A stretch of DNA of 64,000 nucleotides from Phyllobacterium sophorae (GTDB taxonomy: Bacteria; Pseudomonadota; Alphaproteobacteria; Rhizobiales; Rhizobiaceae). Positions 8,611 to 17,446 of the stretch are shown here, piece by piece (position 1 is the first letter of the stretch; each line of letters begins with the position of its first letter). Location of the stretch: contig NZ_PGGM01000010.1 of the NCBI RefSeq assembly GCF_003010965.1, positions 124,001-188,000 on the forward strand, read 5' to 3'. The notes beneath the pieces were generated by a model, which made no database searches, was not told the origin of the DNA, and worked only from the letters and a program-made list of their open reading frames with translations. The position numbers were made by a program, and so were the translations under genes.

Positions 8611-9444
8611 TTACGTTAGGGTGGGATCGAGTTTGTCGCGCAGATAGTCGCCCAAAACGCTGACCGCGACGGCTGTCAGCACGATGACAATGCTCGGGGC
8701 CAGCAACATCCAGGGCGCGCGCGTGATGTATTCGCGGCCAGTGCCGACCATGACGCCGAGGCTGGTCATCGGCGGCTGGACGCCGAGCCCAAGAAACGAC
8801 AAGCCGCTTTCGACGAGAATGATCTCCGGGAACGTCACCGTTGCCGCAACGAGAAGCGTTGCTGCGCTGTTGGGAAGAATGTGACGGAGATAGATGCGCA
8901 AGGGATGAGCGCCGAGCTGACGGGTCGCCCCCGCATACCCTTGAGAGCCGGCTGCAAGTGCAAGCCCGCGCGCGAGCCGCGCATTCCTTTCCCATCCGTA
9001 AAGGCCCATCAACGCCACGAACAGCGGCAGCGAGTTGCCGAAGAACGCCAGCATCGCCAGCGCGACGATGAGGAAGGGCAGCGACGCCTGAACGTCGATG
9101 AGCAGCAGCAGGAAATGCTCGACGATCCCTTTGAAGTAGGCGGCGATGAAGCCGATCGCGGTTCCGACGAGGACGCTGATGACGGTCGCGCCGAAGGCAA
9201 TGAGCAGGCTGGTGCGGATCGAGTAATAGAGGCGCGACGCGACATCGCGGCCAAGATCGTCGGAGCCGAACAGGTGAACGACCGTGCCGCCGAACCCGAA
9301 AGGCGGCGACAGGCGGTGGCGCAGGTCCATGGCGGTGATGTCATGCGGAGCGATCAGCGGCGCGGTCACTGCTGTCAGCAGCATGAGGCAAAGCCAAAGC
9401 GATGCAAGCAGCGTCGAAAGGTCAATCTGTAACTTCTTTTGCAT
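8611..9444 (-). CDS. Opp/Dpp-type ABC importer permease (DppC-like)
   Basis: Inner-membrane permease of 277 aa with an N-terminal transmembrane segment (LLASLWLCLMLLTAVTAPLI), the FGSDDLGRDV region typical of DppC/OppC, and about six membrane segments. It pairs with the DppB-like gene 9 bp upstream. Together with the two ATPases and the binding protein it makes a complete importer of the peptide/opine/nickel family. Gene order and spacing place it in the same transcript as the phosphodiesterase (12 bp downstream). Confidence 0.9.
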   Translation of the reverse strand: MQKKLQIDLSTLLASLWLCLMLLTAVTAPLIAPHDITAMDLRHRLSPPFGFGGTVVHLFGSDDLGRDVASRLYYSIRTSLLIAFGATVISVLVGTAIGFIAAYFKGIVEHFLLLLIDVQASLPFLIVALAMLAFFGNSLPLFVALMGLYGWERNARLARGLALAAGSQGYAGATRQLGAHPLRIYLRHILPNSAATLLVAATVTFPEIILVESGLSFLGLGVQPPMTSLGVMVGTGREYITRAPWMLLAPSIVIVLTAVAVSVLGDYLRDKLDPTLT

Positions 9445-9453
9445 GTGGCGTCC

Positions 9454-10395
9454 TCAGTGTGATCCCTGGCGCGCATTTCTCAGCCGGGGATCGACGACGC
9501 CGTACAAGAGATCCATCGTCAGATTTGCCGACGTCATGGTGAGCGCCACGAGGAGGAGGATGACCTGCACGACCGCGAGATCGCGGTTGCCGACGGAAAT
9601 GACGAGCAGTTGGCCAATTCCCGGCCAGCCAAAGACGTTTTCGACCAGCACCGCGCCGGCGACCTGCCCGCCCAGCATCAGGCCCAACAAGGTGAGGATC
9701 GGAATGATGGCGTTCGGAAAAGCGTGGTGGTAAATGACCTGGCGCCAGGTGACGCCCTTGGCGCTGGCGGCAACAATGTAGAGCTGTGAGAGAACCTCGA
9801 TCATGGCGCTGCGCGTAAAACGCGCAATGACTGCCGCGCCGCCTGTGCCAAGCGTCAGCACCGGCAGGACAAAGCTTTGCCATTTATCGGCCCCGCCCGA
9901 CGGGAACAGGCCGAACGTCACCGAAAAGATCAGGATGAACAGCAAGCCAAGCACGAAGCTTGGAACCGTGAAACAGAGCACGGTCAGCATCATCACCGAC
10001 CGGTCGATCCAGCTGTCTCGATGCATGGCCGCATAGGCGCCGACCGGAATACCGATCAGGACGTTGAGCGCGAGCGCCGGCAGCATCAAGGCCAATGTCA
10101 ACGGCATTCGCTCGAGCACAAGCTCCGCGGCGGGCTTGCCGGCCAGCATCGAGTTGCCGAAATCGCCCTGCAGCGCGCCCCAGAGATAACGAAGATATTG
10201 AACGTAGAGGGGCTGATCCAGTCCCCATTGCTGGCGAAAGGCTGCAAGATCGGGGGCGCGCGCGCCGGGCCCGAGAATCTGCAGGGCCGGATCTCCTGAA
10301 GCGCGCAGCACGAAGAATGTGAGCGTCACGACCACGATGATCGAGAGCGCGGCACGCAGGAGTTTCGGGCCGATGTAAGGGAGCAAGCTTGTCAT
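9454..10395 (-). CDS. Opp/Dpp-type ABC importer permease (DppB-like)
   Basis: Inner-membrane permease of 313 aa with the N-terminal membrane anchor and DPALQILGPGA segment common to DppB/OppB proteins. The cytoplasmic EAA-type loop is near the C-terminus (AASAKGVTWRQVIYHHAFPNA). It overlaps the upstream ATPase gene by 4 bp. This subunit forms the translocation channel with the DppC-like protein. Nothing suggests truncation. Confidence 0.9.
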   Translation of the reverse strand: MTSLLPYIGPKLLRAALSIIVVVTLTFFVLRASGDPALQILGPGARAPDLAAFRQQWGLDQPLYVQYLRYLWGALQGDFGNSMLAGKPAAELVLERMPLTLALMLPALALNVLIGIPVGAYAAMHRDSWIDRSVMMLTVLCFTVPSFVLGLLFILIFSVTFGLFPSGGADKWQSFVLPVLTLGTGGAAVIARFTRSAMIEVLSQLYIVAASAKGVTWRQVIYHHAFPNAIIPILTLLGLMLGGQVAGAVLVENVFGWPGIGQLLVISVGNRDLAVVQVILLLVALTMTSANLTMDLLYGVVDPRLRNARQGSH

Positions 10396-11360
10396 GGATT
10401 TGACACCAAGTGGCAGGCGACCCGCCGTTCTGGTCCGAGGGTGAGGAGTTCAGGCGGCGTCTGCCGGCAGATATCCTTCGCCCGATCACAGCGTGGATGG
10501 AATGGACATCCCGATGGCCGCTCAGTGGGGCTTGGCGGCTCGCCCGGCAAGGGCAGATAATGATCGAAGCCGCCCGGCAGTCTCGGCATTGCCGACACGA
10601 GCGCCTGCGTATAGGGATGCAAGGGTTGATCGATGACGGCGTCGGCGCGCCCGTCCTCGACCACCTGGCCGAGATACATGACGACGATGCGGTCGCTGAC
10701 ATGGCGAACGACCCTCAAGTCATGGCTGATGAACAGGATACCGAGCCCAAGGTCCTGTTGAAGATCGACGAGCAGATTGACGATCTGCGCCTGGACGGAG
10801 ACGTCGAGTGCGGAGACCGGCTCGTCGCAAACAAGAAGTGAGGGGCTTGGCGCAAGCGCACGCGCCAGCACCACGCGTTGGCGCTGCCCGCCGGAAAGCT
10901 GATGCGGATAAAGTGCGCGGTGATGCTCGCCAAGGCCAACGGCCTGCAAGAGATCGAGCACGCGCTGTCGACGGCTTGGCCGGTCGCCGATTTCATGGAT
11001 GACCAAAGGCTCCGCAATCAGATCACCGACCGTCATCCGCCGGTCAAGCGCGGCGAGCGTATCCTGGTAGACAAGCTGCATGCGCTGGCGCCTTAAACGC
11101 CATTCGCGTGTGCCCGACGCTGCAAGCTCTTTGCCTTCGAAGAGGACGTGGCCGCTGTCGGCCTGTTCGAGGCCGAGCGCCAGACGTCCCGTGGTGGATT
11201 TTCCGCAGCCTGACTCGCCGACGACACCGGTCGTCTGGCCCTTTTTGACCTCGAGCGACACCTGGTCGACAGCGGTCAGAGATTTCCGCGATCCAAAAAC
11301 TGTGTTGCCGATCGGATATCGACGACTGACCTTTTCGAGCTGCAGAAGCGTCATTGACAT
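10392..11360 (-). CDS. Opp/Dpp-type ABC importer ATPase (OppF-like)
   Basis: ATP-binding subunit of 322 aa with Walker A GESGCGKS, signature LSGGQRQR, Walker B LLVCDEPVSALD and the C-terminal oligopeptide-transporter ATP-binding extension (GCPFHPRCDRA). Two start codons lie 6 bp apart; the second (11354) forms an ATGA overlap with the OppD-like stop and may be the true start. It works as a heterodimer with the OppD-like ATPase. Confidence 0.9.
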   Translation of the reverse strand: MSMTLLQLEKVSRRYPIGNTVFGSRKSLTAVDQVSLEVKKGQTTGVVGESGCGKSTTGRLALGLEQADSGHVLFEGKELAASGTREWRLRRQRMQLVYQDTLAALDRRMTVGDLIAEPLVIHEIGDRPSRRQRVLDLLQAVGLGEHHRALYPHQLSGGQRQRVVLARALAPSPSLLVCDEPVSALDVSVQAQIVNLLVDLQQDLGLGILFISHDLRVVRHVSDRIVVMYLGQVVEDGRADAVIDQPLHPYTQALVSAMPRLPGGFDHYLPLPGEPPSPTERPSGCPFHPRCDRAKDICRQTPPELLTLGPERRVACHLVSNP

Positions 11361-12382
11361 GCACCATCAGCGACGCGGATACAGCGGACGACGTGCTTCG
11401 CCGATATCGCCCGCATGTCCGGCCTCGTCATGGCGCATGCGCCATCAGCACTTCGGCAGCGTGGCGCATAGGCGCAGCCTGACGGCAAGACGCGATGCGG
11501 CGGGGCGCCCGGGATGGCGGTCAAACGGACACGCGGGCCGTCCGAGGGAGGGATCGCGCCAATGAGATCGCGCGTGTATGGATGTTGCGGCGTGTTCAGA
11601 AGCGTAGGCGTGGGCGCCTCCTCGACGAGGCGGCCGGCATACATGACGCAGACACGGTCACACACGGCGGCCACGGCAGCAAGATCATGGCTGATCATGA
11701 CGAGCCCCATACCGGTGTCGCGCTGGATGTCCTTGAGGAGCAGCAGGATTTGCGCCTGCACGGTCGCGTCGAGCGCCGTCGTCGGCTCGTCGGCGACCAG
11801 GAGCTCGGGTTCACCAGCCAGCGCGATGGCGATCATCACCCGCTGGTTCTGTCCGCCTGAGAGTTCGTGCGGATAGGCATTGAGCCGGCTCTGCGCATCC
11901 GGAATGCCAACCTGGTCCAACAACCGTCGCGCCGCTGCGCGCGCTGCCGCGCCCGTGAGGCCGCGATGCAGGAAAAGTGCCTCGCTAATCTGGGCGCCGA
12001 TGCGATGGACAGGATTGAGCGCACTTGCGGGATCCTGGAAGATCATCGCAATGCGGCCGCCGCGCACCCGATCGAGGACGGAGCTTTTGGCCCCAACCAG
12101 GTTGAAACCATCCAGACGCGCTTCGCCCATGACCTTGGCCGACTTTGGCAGGAGGCCAAGCACCGCACGCCACGTCACGGACTTGCCGCAACCGGACTCT
12201 CCAACGATACCGATCGCCTCGCCCTTATCAACGGCAAGGTCCACACCCTGGAGCACGGCGACACCGTTGAAGGATACGATGAGGCCGTTGACCGTGAGAA
12301 CAGGTCGTTTGCGGCGACCGGCGACGTCCTGGCTGGCGAACAGCGCGGCTCCCGCGCTGTTCGCGTTAGGTGTATTCAGCAT
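11351..12382 (-). CDS. Opp/Dpp-type ABC importer ATPase (OppD-like)
   Basis: ATP-binding subunit of 343 aa. Walker A GESGCGKS, signature LSGGQNQR, Walker B LLVADEPTTALD and the C-terminal CAYAPRC cluster are present. The ATG at 12382, 5 bp past the binding-protein stop, is preferred over the longer frame beginning at 12427, which would overlap the preceding gene. A decayed second copy of this gene, keeping only its first ~22 codons and its 3' part, sits at 14165-14349 and confirms that start. Confidence 0.9.
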   Translation of the reverse strand: MLNTPNANSAGAALFASQDVAGRRKRPVLTVNGLIVSFNGVAVLQGVDLAVDKGEAIGIVGESGCGKSVTWRAVLGLLPKSAKVMGEARLDGFNLVGAKSSVLDRVRGGRIAMIFQDPASALNPVHRIGAQISEALFLHRGLTGAAARAAARRLLDQVGIPDAQSRLNAYPHELSGGQNQRVMIAIALAGEPELLVADEPTTALDATVQAQILLLLKDIQRDTGMGLVMISHDLAAVAAVCDRVCVMYAGRLVEEAPTPTLLNTPQHPYTRDLIGAIPPSDGPRVRLTAIPGAPPHRVLPSGCAYAPRCRSADGACAMTRPDMRAISAKHVVRCIRVADGACQ

Positions 12383-12387
12383 CGGGT

Positions 12388-13950
12388 TCACACCACAGGC
12401 TCGGACGGCAAGTTCGGGCCGAGCCACATCTGCGGCAATGGATTGGGCGTGAAGGCCAGGTCCGTCTTTTGCCCGTAGATGAACGGCATGGAGTGTAGCG
12501 GCGTGATGCAGGGGTCGTCGATTTCGACGATGTCCTGCATGCGCTTGAATGCGGCCTTGCGCTTGGCGAGGTCCAGCGTTGTCTCAAGCTGGTTGCCGAG
12601 CGCGTTGAACTCGGCATTGGTCCAGCCGCCCGAGGCCTGCAGGTCGTTGGTCGGACCGATGATCTGCCAGAGCATGGAGACAGGATCGGCGTAGAAGGCG
12701 CCGCCGGACGTGTCGTTGATGCCGCCGATATTGCCGACCTGATCCCAGTTCTCGCACATGATCAGCTTGACGTTGATGCCCGCGGCTTTCCACATCTCGA
12801 CCAGAGCCTGGTTGTCCGGAAGCTGCATCGGGTAGTAGGTCCCGACGGTCGGATAGGGAATTTCCTCGCCCTTGTAGGACGACTTGGCCAGCAGCTCCTT
12901 GACGAGAGCCGGGTCGTAGGACACGCCCTTGCGCTCGGGATCATTGATGTCGCCGAAGATCGGCAACTGCCAGCTGGTCAGCGCCTTTGCGCGGCCGTTC
13001 CAGAGACCGTCAGCCAGGCCTTCCCGATCGATCGCGAAGGCGAGTGCGCGGCGCAGGTTCACATCCTTCAGGACAGGCGTCTTGAGCGGGGCGAAGGTGA
13101 GAAAGCGGAACCACATGGCCTCGCCCCCGGTGACGGTGAGTCCACTGACGCCCTCAATCTCCGAGATATGGTCCGGCGTAATGTCGGTGACGATATCGTA
13201 GTCTCCGGCTTTGAGGCCGGCGATGCGCGCGGCGATCTCGGGCAGCCGCTTGAAGCGGATGGAGGCGAACGGCGGCTGGCCGCCCCAATATTCGTCATGG
13301 GCGACCAGGGTGATTTCGTCGCCGCTGCGCACATCACCGATCTTGTAGGGTCCGGTGCCAATCGGCTTTGCCGCCCATGCGTCGTAGCTCGCGGCGGCTT
13401 TCCATGCCTTCGCACTGATGATCTGGGTGCCCCATGCCCCGAGCCGGTTTGCGAAGACAGGATCTTCCGTCTTGGTGAACAGGCGGATCGTGCGATCGTC
13501 GACCTTCTGCACGTTGGCCAGTGAAGAGAGGAAGTTGGCAACCACCGCTGCACCCGGCGCCTTGTCGCCGCGCAACCGCTCCACGCCAAGCGAGAACACC
13601 ACGTCATCAGCCGTCATCGTGGATCCGTCGTGGAACTTCACATTGTCTCGCAGGACGATCTCGTGGGTCTTCGCGTCGATTTGCTTCAACGATGTCGCCA
13701 GAGCGAAGTTGAGGCGGAAATTGTCGTTGTAGTCGGTCCGTAGCAGCTGATCAAAAATACTGTACTGCACCCGCCAGGAGACGTTGGCGATGGAAGAACT
13801 GGCCACAGGCTCCAGGATCGTGCGCAGGTCCTGGACTGCGATGTTGAGGCTTGGCCGCTGGCCGCCGGCGGCCAAAAGCGAGCGCGGCAGTGCAAGAGCG
13901 CCAGCCGCCATGGCGGTCATGCTGAGAAATGTGCGACGTGATGTTTCCAT
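12388..13950 (-). CDS. Tat-exported Opp/Dpp-type substrate-binding protein (family 5), copy 1
   Basis: Periplasmic binding protein of 520 aa for the adjacent importer. The start at 13950 is chosen because a twin-arginine signal follows at once (SRRTFLSMTAMAAGALALP) and an AGAGAGGG Shine-Dalgarno lies upstream; the longer frame from 13998 would bury the signal. The body is family 5 (peptide, opine, nickel, sugar-phosphate ligands). It is a near duplicate of the frameshifted gene upstream. Pocket residues cannot be assigned, so the ligand is inferred only from the neighbouring phosphodiesterase and C-P lyase genes. Confidence 0.9.
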   Translation of the reverse strand: METSRRTFLSMTAMAAGALALPRSLLAAGGQRPSLNIAVQDLRTILEPVASSSIANVSWRVQYSIFDQLLRTDYNDNFRLNFALATSLKQIDAKTHEIVLRDNVKFHDGSTMTADDVVFSLGVERLRGDKAPGAAVVANFLSSLANVQKVDDRTIRLFTKTEDPVFANRLGAWGTQIISAKAWKAAASYDAWAAKPIGTGPYKIGDVRSGDEITLVAHDEYWGGQPPFASIRFKRLPEIAARIAGLKAGDYDIVTDITPDHISEIEGVSGLTVTGGEAMWFRFLTFAPLKTPVLKDVNLRRALAFAIDREGLADGLWNGRAKALTSWQLPIFGDINDPERKGVSYDPALVKELLAKSSYKGEEIPYPTVGTYYPMQLPDNQALVEMWKAAGINVKLIMCENWDQVGNIGGINDTSGGAFYADPVSMLWQIIGPTNDLQASGGWTNAEFNALGNQLETTLDLAKRKAAFKRMQDIVEIDDPCITPLHSMPFIYGQKTDLAFTPNPLPQMWLGPNLPSEPVV

Positions 13951-14008
13951 GTCAAAAACCCTCTCTCTCTGGCGGACGAACAGGCAATCCGCTTCCAACC
14001 CGGGATAT

Positions 14009-14026
14009 AGAGCAGTTATATGACAG
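14009..14026 (-). promoter_or_regulatory. Pho-box-like site before the intact binding-protein gene
   Basis: On the minus strand the sequence reads CTGTCATATAACTGCTCT, matching 15 of 18 positions of the PhoB box consensus as I remember it (CTGTCATAWAWCTGTCAY). It lies 59-76 bp before the ATG at 13950. The equivalent site is retained before the second gene copy. This would place the importer and C-P lyase genes under phosphate limitation. The second half-site is weak, so confidence is moderate. Confidence 0.55.
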
Positions 14027-14164
14027 TTTTATGTGGGACTATGACGGATTATGATGGAAACAAGCGTGGGTAGCGGTTAAATGGTGTTAACTAAACAAGA
14101 CTGCCTGGCATTTCTTCCTCCGAAAAGGGTTCCGATGCTGGGTTATGACGGATTTTGCGGCAGG

Positions 14165-14349
14165 GATAGCGCGATGCCGACGGGGCGCCCGGTATGGCGG
14201 TGAACCGGACAGCGGGCCGTCTGACGGAGGGATCGCGCCCATGGGCTCGCGCGTCTATGGATGTTTCGGCGCATTCAGAAGCGGCTGGCGACGTCTGAAC
14301 GGGCGAACAGCGCGGCATCCGCGCTGTTCGTGTTGAATGCGTCCAGCAT
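14165..14349 (-). pseudogene. oppD relic with large internal deletion
   Basis: Minus-strand sequence from the ATG at 14349 reads MLDAFNTNSADAALFA, matching the first codons of the intact oppD-like gene (MLNTPNANSAGAALFA). After about 22 codons it jumps, out of frame, to sequence matching the 3' part of oppD (LLNAPKHP against LLNTPQHP, then the segment ending near GAPSAS). Roughly 800 bp of the middle is missing. The 3' end then fuses to a copy of the last codons of the deoR gene. This is the decayed end of the first unit of a tandem duplication. Confidence 0.8.
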
Positions 14350-14354
14350 CGGGT

Positions 14355-15915
14355 TCAAGCCACAGGCTCGGACGGCAACTGCGGGCCCAGCCACATCTGC
14401 GGCAACGGATTGGGCTTCCAGGAGATGTCCTCCTTTTGCCCATAAATGAACGGCATGGAGTGCAGTGGCGTGACGCAGGGATCTTCGATCTCGACAATGT
14501 CCTGCATGCGCTTGAATGCGGCCTTGCGCTTGGCGGGATCCGTCGTCGTCTCAAGCTGATTGCCGAGCGCATTGAACTCGGCATTGGTCCAGCCGCCCGA
14601 GGCCTGCAGGTCGTTGGTGGGCCCGATGATCTGCCAGAGCATGGAGACGGGATCGGCGTAGAGGCCGCCCCCGGACATATCATTGATGCCGCCGATGTTG
14701 CCAACCTGATCCCAGTTCTCGCACATGATCAGCTTGACGTTGATGCCCGCGGCCTTCCACATTTCGACCAGAGCCTGGTTGTCGGCAAGCTGCATCGGGT
14801 AGTACGTCCCGACGGTCGGATAGGGAATTTCCTCGCCCCTGTAGGACGACTTGGCCAGGAGCTTCTTGACCAGGGCCGGATCATAGGACACGCCCTTGCG
14901 CTCGGGATCGTTGATCTCGCCGAAGATCGGCAGCTGAAAGCCGTTGAGCGCCTTTGCGCGGCCGTTCCAGAGGCCGTCTGCGAGCGCATCCCGATCGATG
15001 GCGGAGGCAAGGGCACGTCGGAGATTGGCATCCTTCAGGACGGGAGTCCTGAGCGGAGCAAAGGTGAGAAAGCGGAACCATGTGGTTTCGCCACCAGTAA
15101 CTGAAAGGCCGTTGACGCCGTCGATCTCCGCAATGTGATCCGGGGTAATATCTGTGACGATATCGTAGTCTCCCGCCTTAAGCCCGGCGATGCGCGCGGC
15201 GATCTCGGGCAGCCGCTTGAAACGAATGGAGGCGAACGGCGGCTGGCCGCCCCAATATTCGTCGTGCGATCAGCGTTATCTCATCGCCTGTTCGCACTTC
15301 GCCGATTTTGTAAGGACCGGTGCCGATCGGCCGCGCTGCCCACGCGTTGTAATTCCTCGCGGCCTTCCATGCCTTGGCGCTGATGATCTGGGCGCCCCAG
15401 GCGCCGAGACGGTCGATCAAGACCGGATCCTCCGTTCTGGTAACCAGACGGACGGTTCGATCATCGATCTTCTGCACATCGGCAAGCGAGGCAAGAAAGT
15501 TTCCAAACACTGCTGCGCCAGGCGCCTTCTCGCCCCGCAACCGCTCCAGGCCAAGCGAGAACACGACGTCGTCAGCCGTCATTGTAGAACCGTCATGGAA
15601 CTTCACATTGTCGCGCAGGCCAATCTCATAGGTCTTCGTATCAATCTGTTTCAGCGACTTCGCGAGCGCGAAGTGCAGGTGATAGTTATCATTATAGTCG
15701 GTCCGCAGAATTTGATCATAAATACTGTACTGCACTCGCCAGGAAACATTGGCGTTGGAGGAACTGTCTACCGGTTCCAGAATGGTGCGCAGGTCCTGGA
15801 CTGCGATGTTGAGGCTTGGCCGCTGGCCGGCTGCGGCCATGATGGACCGCGGCAATGCCATCGTGCTGGCGGCCAGGGCCGTCATGCCAAGAAATGTGCG
15901 ACGTGATGCTTGCAT
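14355..15915 (-). pseudogene. substrate-binding protein, copy 2, broken by a 2-bp deletion
   Basis: The reading frame from 15915 encodes a Tat signal (SRRTFLGMTALAAS) and about 217 residues closely matching copy 1. Near 15263-15267 two bases are missing relative to copy 1 (copy 1 reads GCC CAT GAC GAA, copy 2 GCA C GAC GAA), so the frame runs into a shadow tail ending at 15178. Beyond the lesion the correct frame is open to a normal stop at 14355, with no other damage seen. It would be a full-length family 5 binding protein if repaired. A sequencing error cannot be excluded. Confidence 0.85.
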
Positions 15916-15971
15916 GTCAGAAACCCTCTCTCTGGCGGATGAACAGACAATCCGCTTCCAATCCGAGATAT

Positions 15972-15989
15972 AGAGCAGCTACATGACAG
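15972..15989 (-). promoter_or_regulatory. Pho-box-like site before the second binding-protein copy
   Basis: Minus-strand CTGTCATGTAGCTGCTCT, the counterpart of the site at 14009-14026, 57-74 bp before the ATG at 15915. It matches about 13 of 18 consensus positions. Since it is the first promoter of the importer/phn operon, it may be the main one. Both copies keep the CTGTCAT half-site and CTG of the second. Confidence 0.5.
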
Positions 15990-16044
15990 TTTTACGCGGG
16001 AGTGTGACGGATAGTGATGGATATGGGCCTCAATAGAATGCTGG

Positions 16045-16821
16045 TTATGACGGATTTTGCGGCGGGTATAGGACTTCGGCGCCAGCGCCTTCGATGGCGG
16101 TCAGTATGTCCGGTGCCGGTTTCTGATCGGTGATGATTGTGGCGATGGCAGAATGAGGCAGGGTTCGGTAGCGCGCCGACCGATCGAACTTGCTATGGTC
16201 GGCGAGCACAGTGATCCTCCGTGCCTGTTCTGCAAGCGTCGCTGCGAGTTCCTGCCCACCCTGCTCATGGTCAAAAACGCCGAGCGTCGGGTGCACCGCA
16301 TTGACCCCGATGAAAGCGATATCGATCTGCTGTTCGCGAAGCGTGCGCAGGGCCGCAAATCCGGTCACGACGCGATAATCGCCGTTGAAATCACCGCCCA
16401 GCAGGACGACGTGGTGCCGGCCGCCTTCGGAGGCTGCGATGGCGGTGTCGACCATATTGGTGACGATACGCATTTCCGGCAACAGGGATATCCGACGCGC
16501 CAGCGCCAGCACCGTGCTCCCCCCACCAAAGAAAAGATTCTGCCCCGGCTTCAAAAGGCCGAGCGCGATTTCGGCGATGGCGTTCTTTTCTGCCAGCTGA
16601 GAAACGGCACGCGACGAGATGGCCAGGAGCTTCGGTTGCTGTGTGGCGACTGCACCGCCATGTACGCGCACGACCAACCCATCTTGCTCTAGTTGCTTGA
16701 TATCCCGTCGGGCAGTCTCTTCGGATACATTGAAATGCGACATCAGATCGCGGATCCGAACTTCGCCGTGCGTTTGGACCATCTCGATGAGCTTCTTATG
16801 ACGATTGTGACTGAGTGACAT
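16045..16821 (-). CDS. DeoR/GlpR-family transcriptional regulator
   Basis: Repressor-type protein of 258 aa. An N-terminal DeoR helix-turn-helix is visible (IRDLMSHFNVSEETARRD, about residues 21-38), followed by the conserved RVHGGAV and a sugar-phosphate-sensing DeoRC-type domain (FFGGGSTVLALAR, LGGDFN). The start at 16821 has a good AGAGAGAAGA Shine-Dalgarno; a longer frame from 16857 overlaps the resolvase gene. DeoR regulators usually respond to phosphorylated sugars, which fits an operon that imports and cleaves phospho- or phosphonate esters. Probable local regulator of the operon downstream. Confidence 0.88.
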   Translation of the reverse strand: MSLSHNRHKKLIEMVQTHGEVRIRDLMSHFNVSEETARRDIKQLEQDGLVVRVHGGAVATQQPKLLAISSRAVSQLAEKNAIAEIALGLLKPGQNLFFGGGSTVLALARRISLLPEMRIVTNMVDTAIAASEGGRHHVVLLGGDFNGDYRVVTGFAALRTLREQQIDIAFIGVNAVHPTLGVFDHEQGGQELAATLAEQARRITVLADHSKFDRSARYRTLPHSAIATIITDQKPAPDILTAIEGAGAEVLYPPQNPS

Positions 16822-16853
16822 TCTTCTCTCTTCTCGCTCGCGCGCGGCAGAAC

Positions 16854-17435
16854 TCATACTGGTTTAACGGTGGATGCGACTGACTTTTCTGCCTTGAGCG
16901 CTTCATAGAGCGCAGTTTTCCCTATCTTGACGCGCGCGGCAGCTTCGCGCACGTTGAGACCGGTTGCGAGCAACTGGCGAGCCTCTTCCAGCTTCTCAGG
17001 CGTCACGACAGCCCGCCGCCCGCCGCGCCTGCCTCTTTCCCCAGCGGCTTGCAGGCCAGCGCGGGTTCTTTCCCTGATCAGATCGCGCTCGAATTGAGCC
17101 AGAGCGCCGAAAAAATGGAATACCAAGCGCCCGCCAGATGTCGTCGTATCGATATTTTCAGTGATGGATCGGAAGCCGACGCCTTTAGCCTCCAATTCGG
17201 TGATGATGTCGATCAGATGCTTCATCGAGCGGCCGAGGCGGTCCAGCTTCCAGACGGTGAGTGTGTCGCCCTCCCGGACATATCGAATGGCTTCGCCAAG
17301 ACCAGGCCGATCACCCTTCACGCCCGATGCTCTGTCTTCGAATACCCTATCACACCCTGCTTTGCGCAATGCGTCGAGCTGCAGGGCAGTTTCCTGGTCG
17401 CCGGCGGAGACTCTTGCATAGCCGATGGCGGTCAT
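16854..17435 (-). CDS. serine recombinase, Tn3-type resolvase
   Basis: Site-specific recombinase of 193 aa. The catalytic N-terminus starts IGYARVSAGDQ (catalytic Ser near residue 10), with the arginine-rich VWKLDRLGRS and ERDLIRERTRAGL helices and a C-terminal helix-turn-helix (NVREAAARVKIGKTALYEAL). Length is typical of Tn3-family TnpR or plasmid resolution recombinases. No tnpA transposase is visible, so it is a lone resolvase or a transposon relic. A candidate res site lies directly upstream. Confidence 0.9.
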   Translation of the reverse strand: MTAIGYARVSAGDQETALQLDALRKAGCDRVFEDRASGVKGDRPGLGEAIRYVREGDTLTVWKLDRLGRSMKHLIDIITELEAKGVGFRSITENIDTTTSGGRLVFHFFGALAQFERDLIRERTRAGLQAAGERGRRGGRRAVVTPEKLEEARQLLATGLNVREAAARVKIGKTALYEALKAEKSVASTVKPV

Positions 17436-17446
17436 GAGGCATGACG

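Larger units (their letters stand above)
11510..16076 (-). repeat. tandem duplication: deoR 3' end, promoter, binding protein, oppD
   Basis: Two direct copies of the same stretch can be aligned by eye. Unit A runs from the last codons of deoR (about 16076) through promoter, binding-protein copy 2 and the oppD relic to about 14165. Unit B starts with a second copy of the deoR tail (about 14135-14165, ending in the same GCAAAATCCGTCATAA) and continues through promoter, copy 1 and intact oppD to about 11510. The junction joins oppD 3' sequence to the deoR tail at a short shared stretch, as expected for tandem duplication followed by decay of one unit. Confidence 0.8.

Noticed and set aside
15178-15262. 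C-terminal tail of binding-protein copy 2 as a real protein end
   Set aside because: It is produced by the 2-bp deletion; the original frame continues intact on the other side of the lesion.
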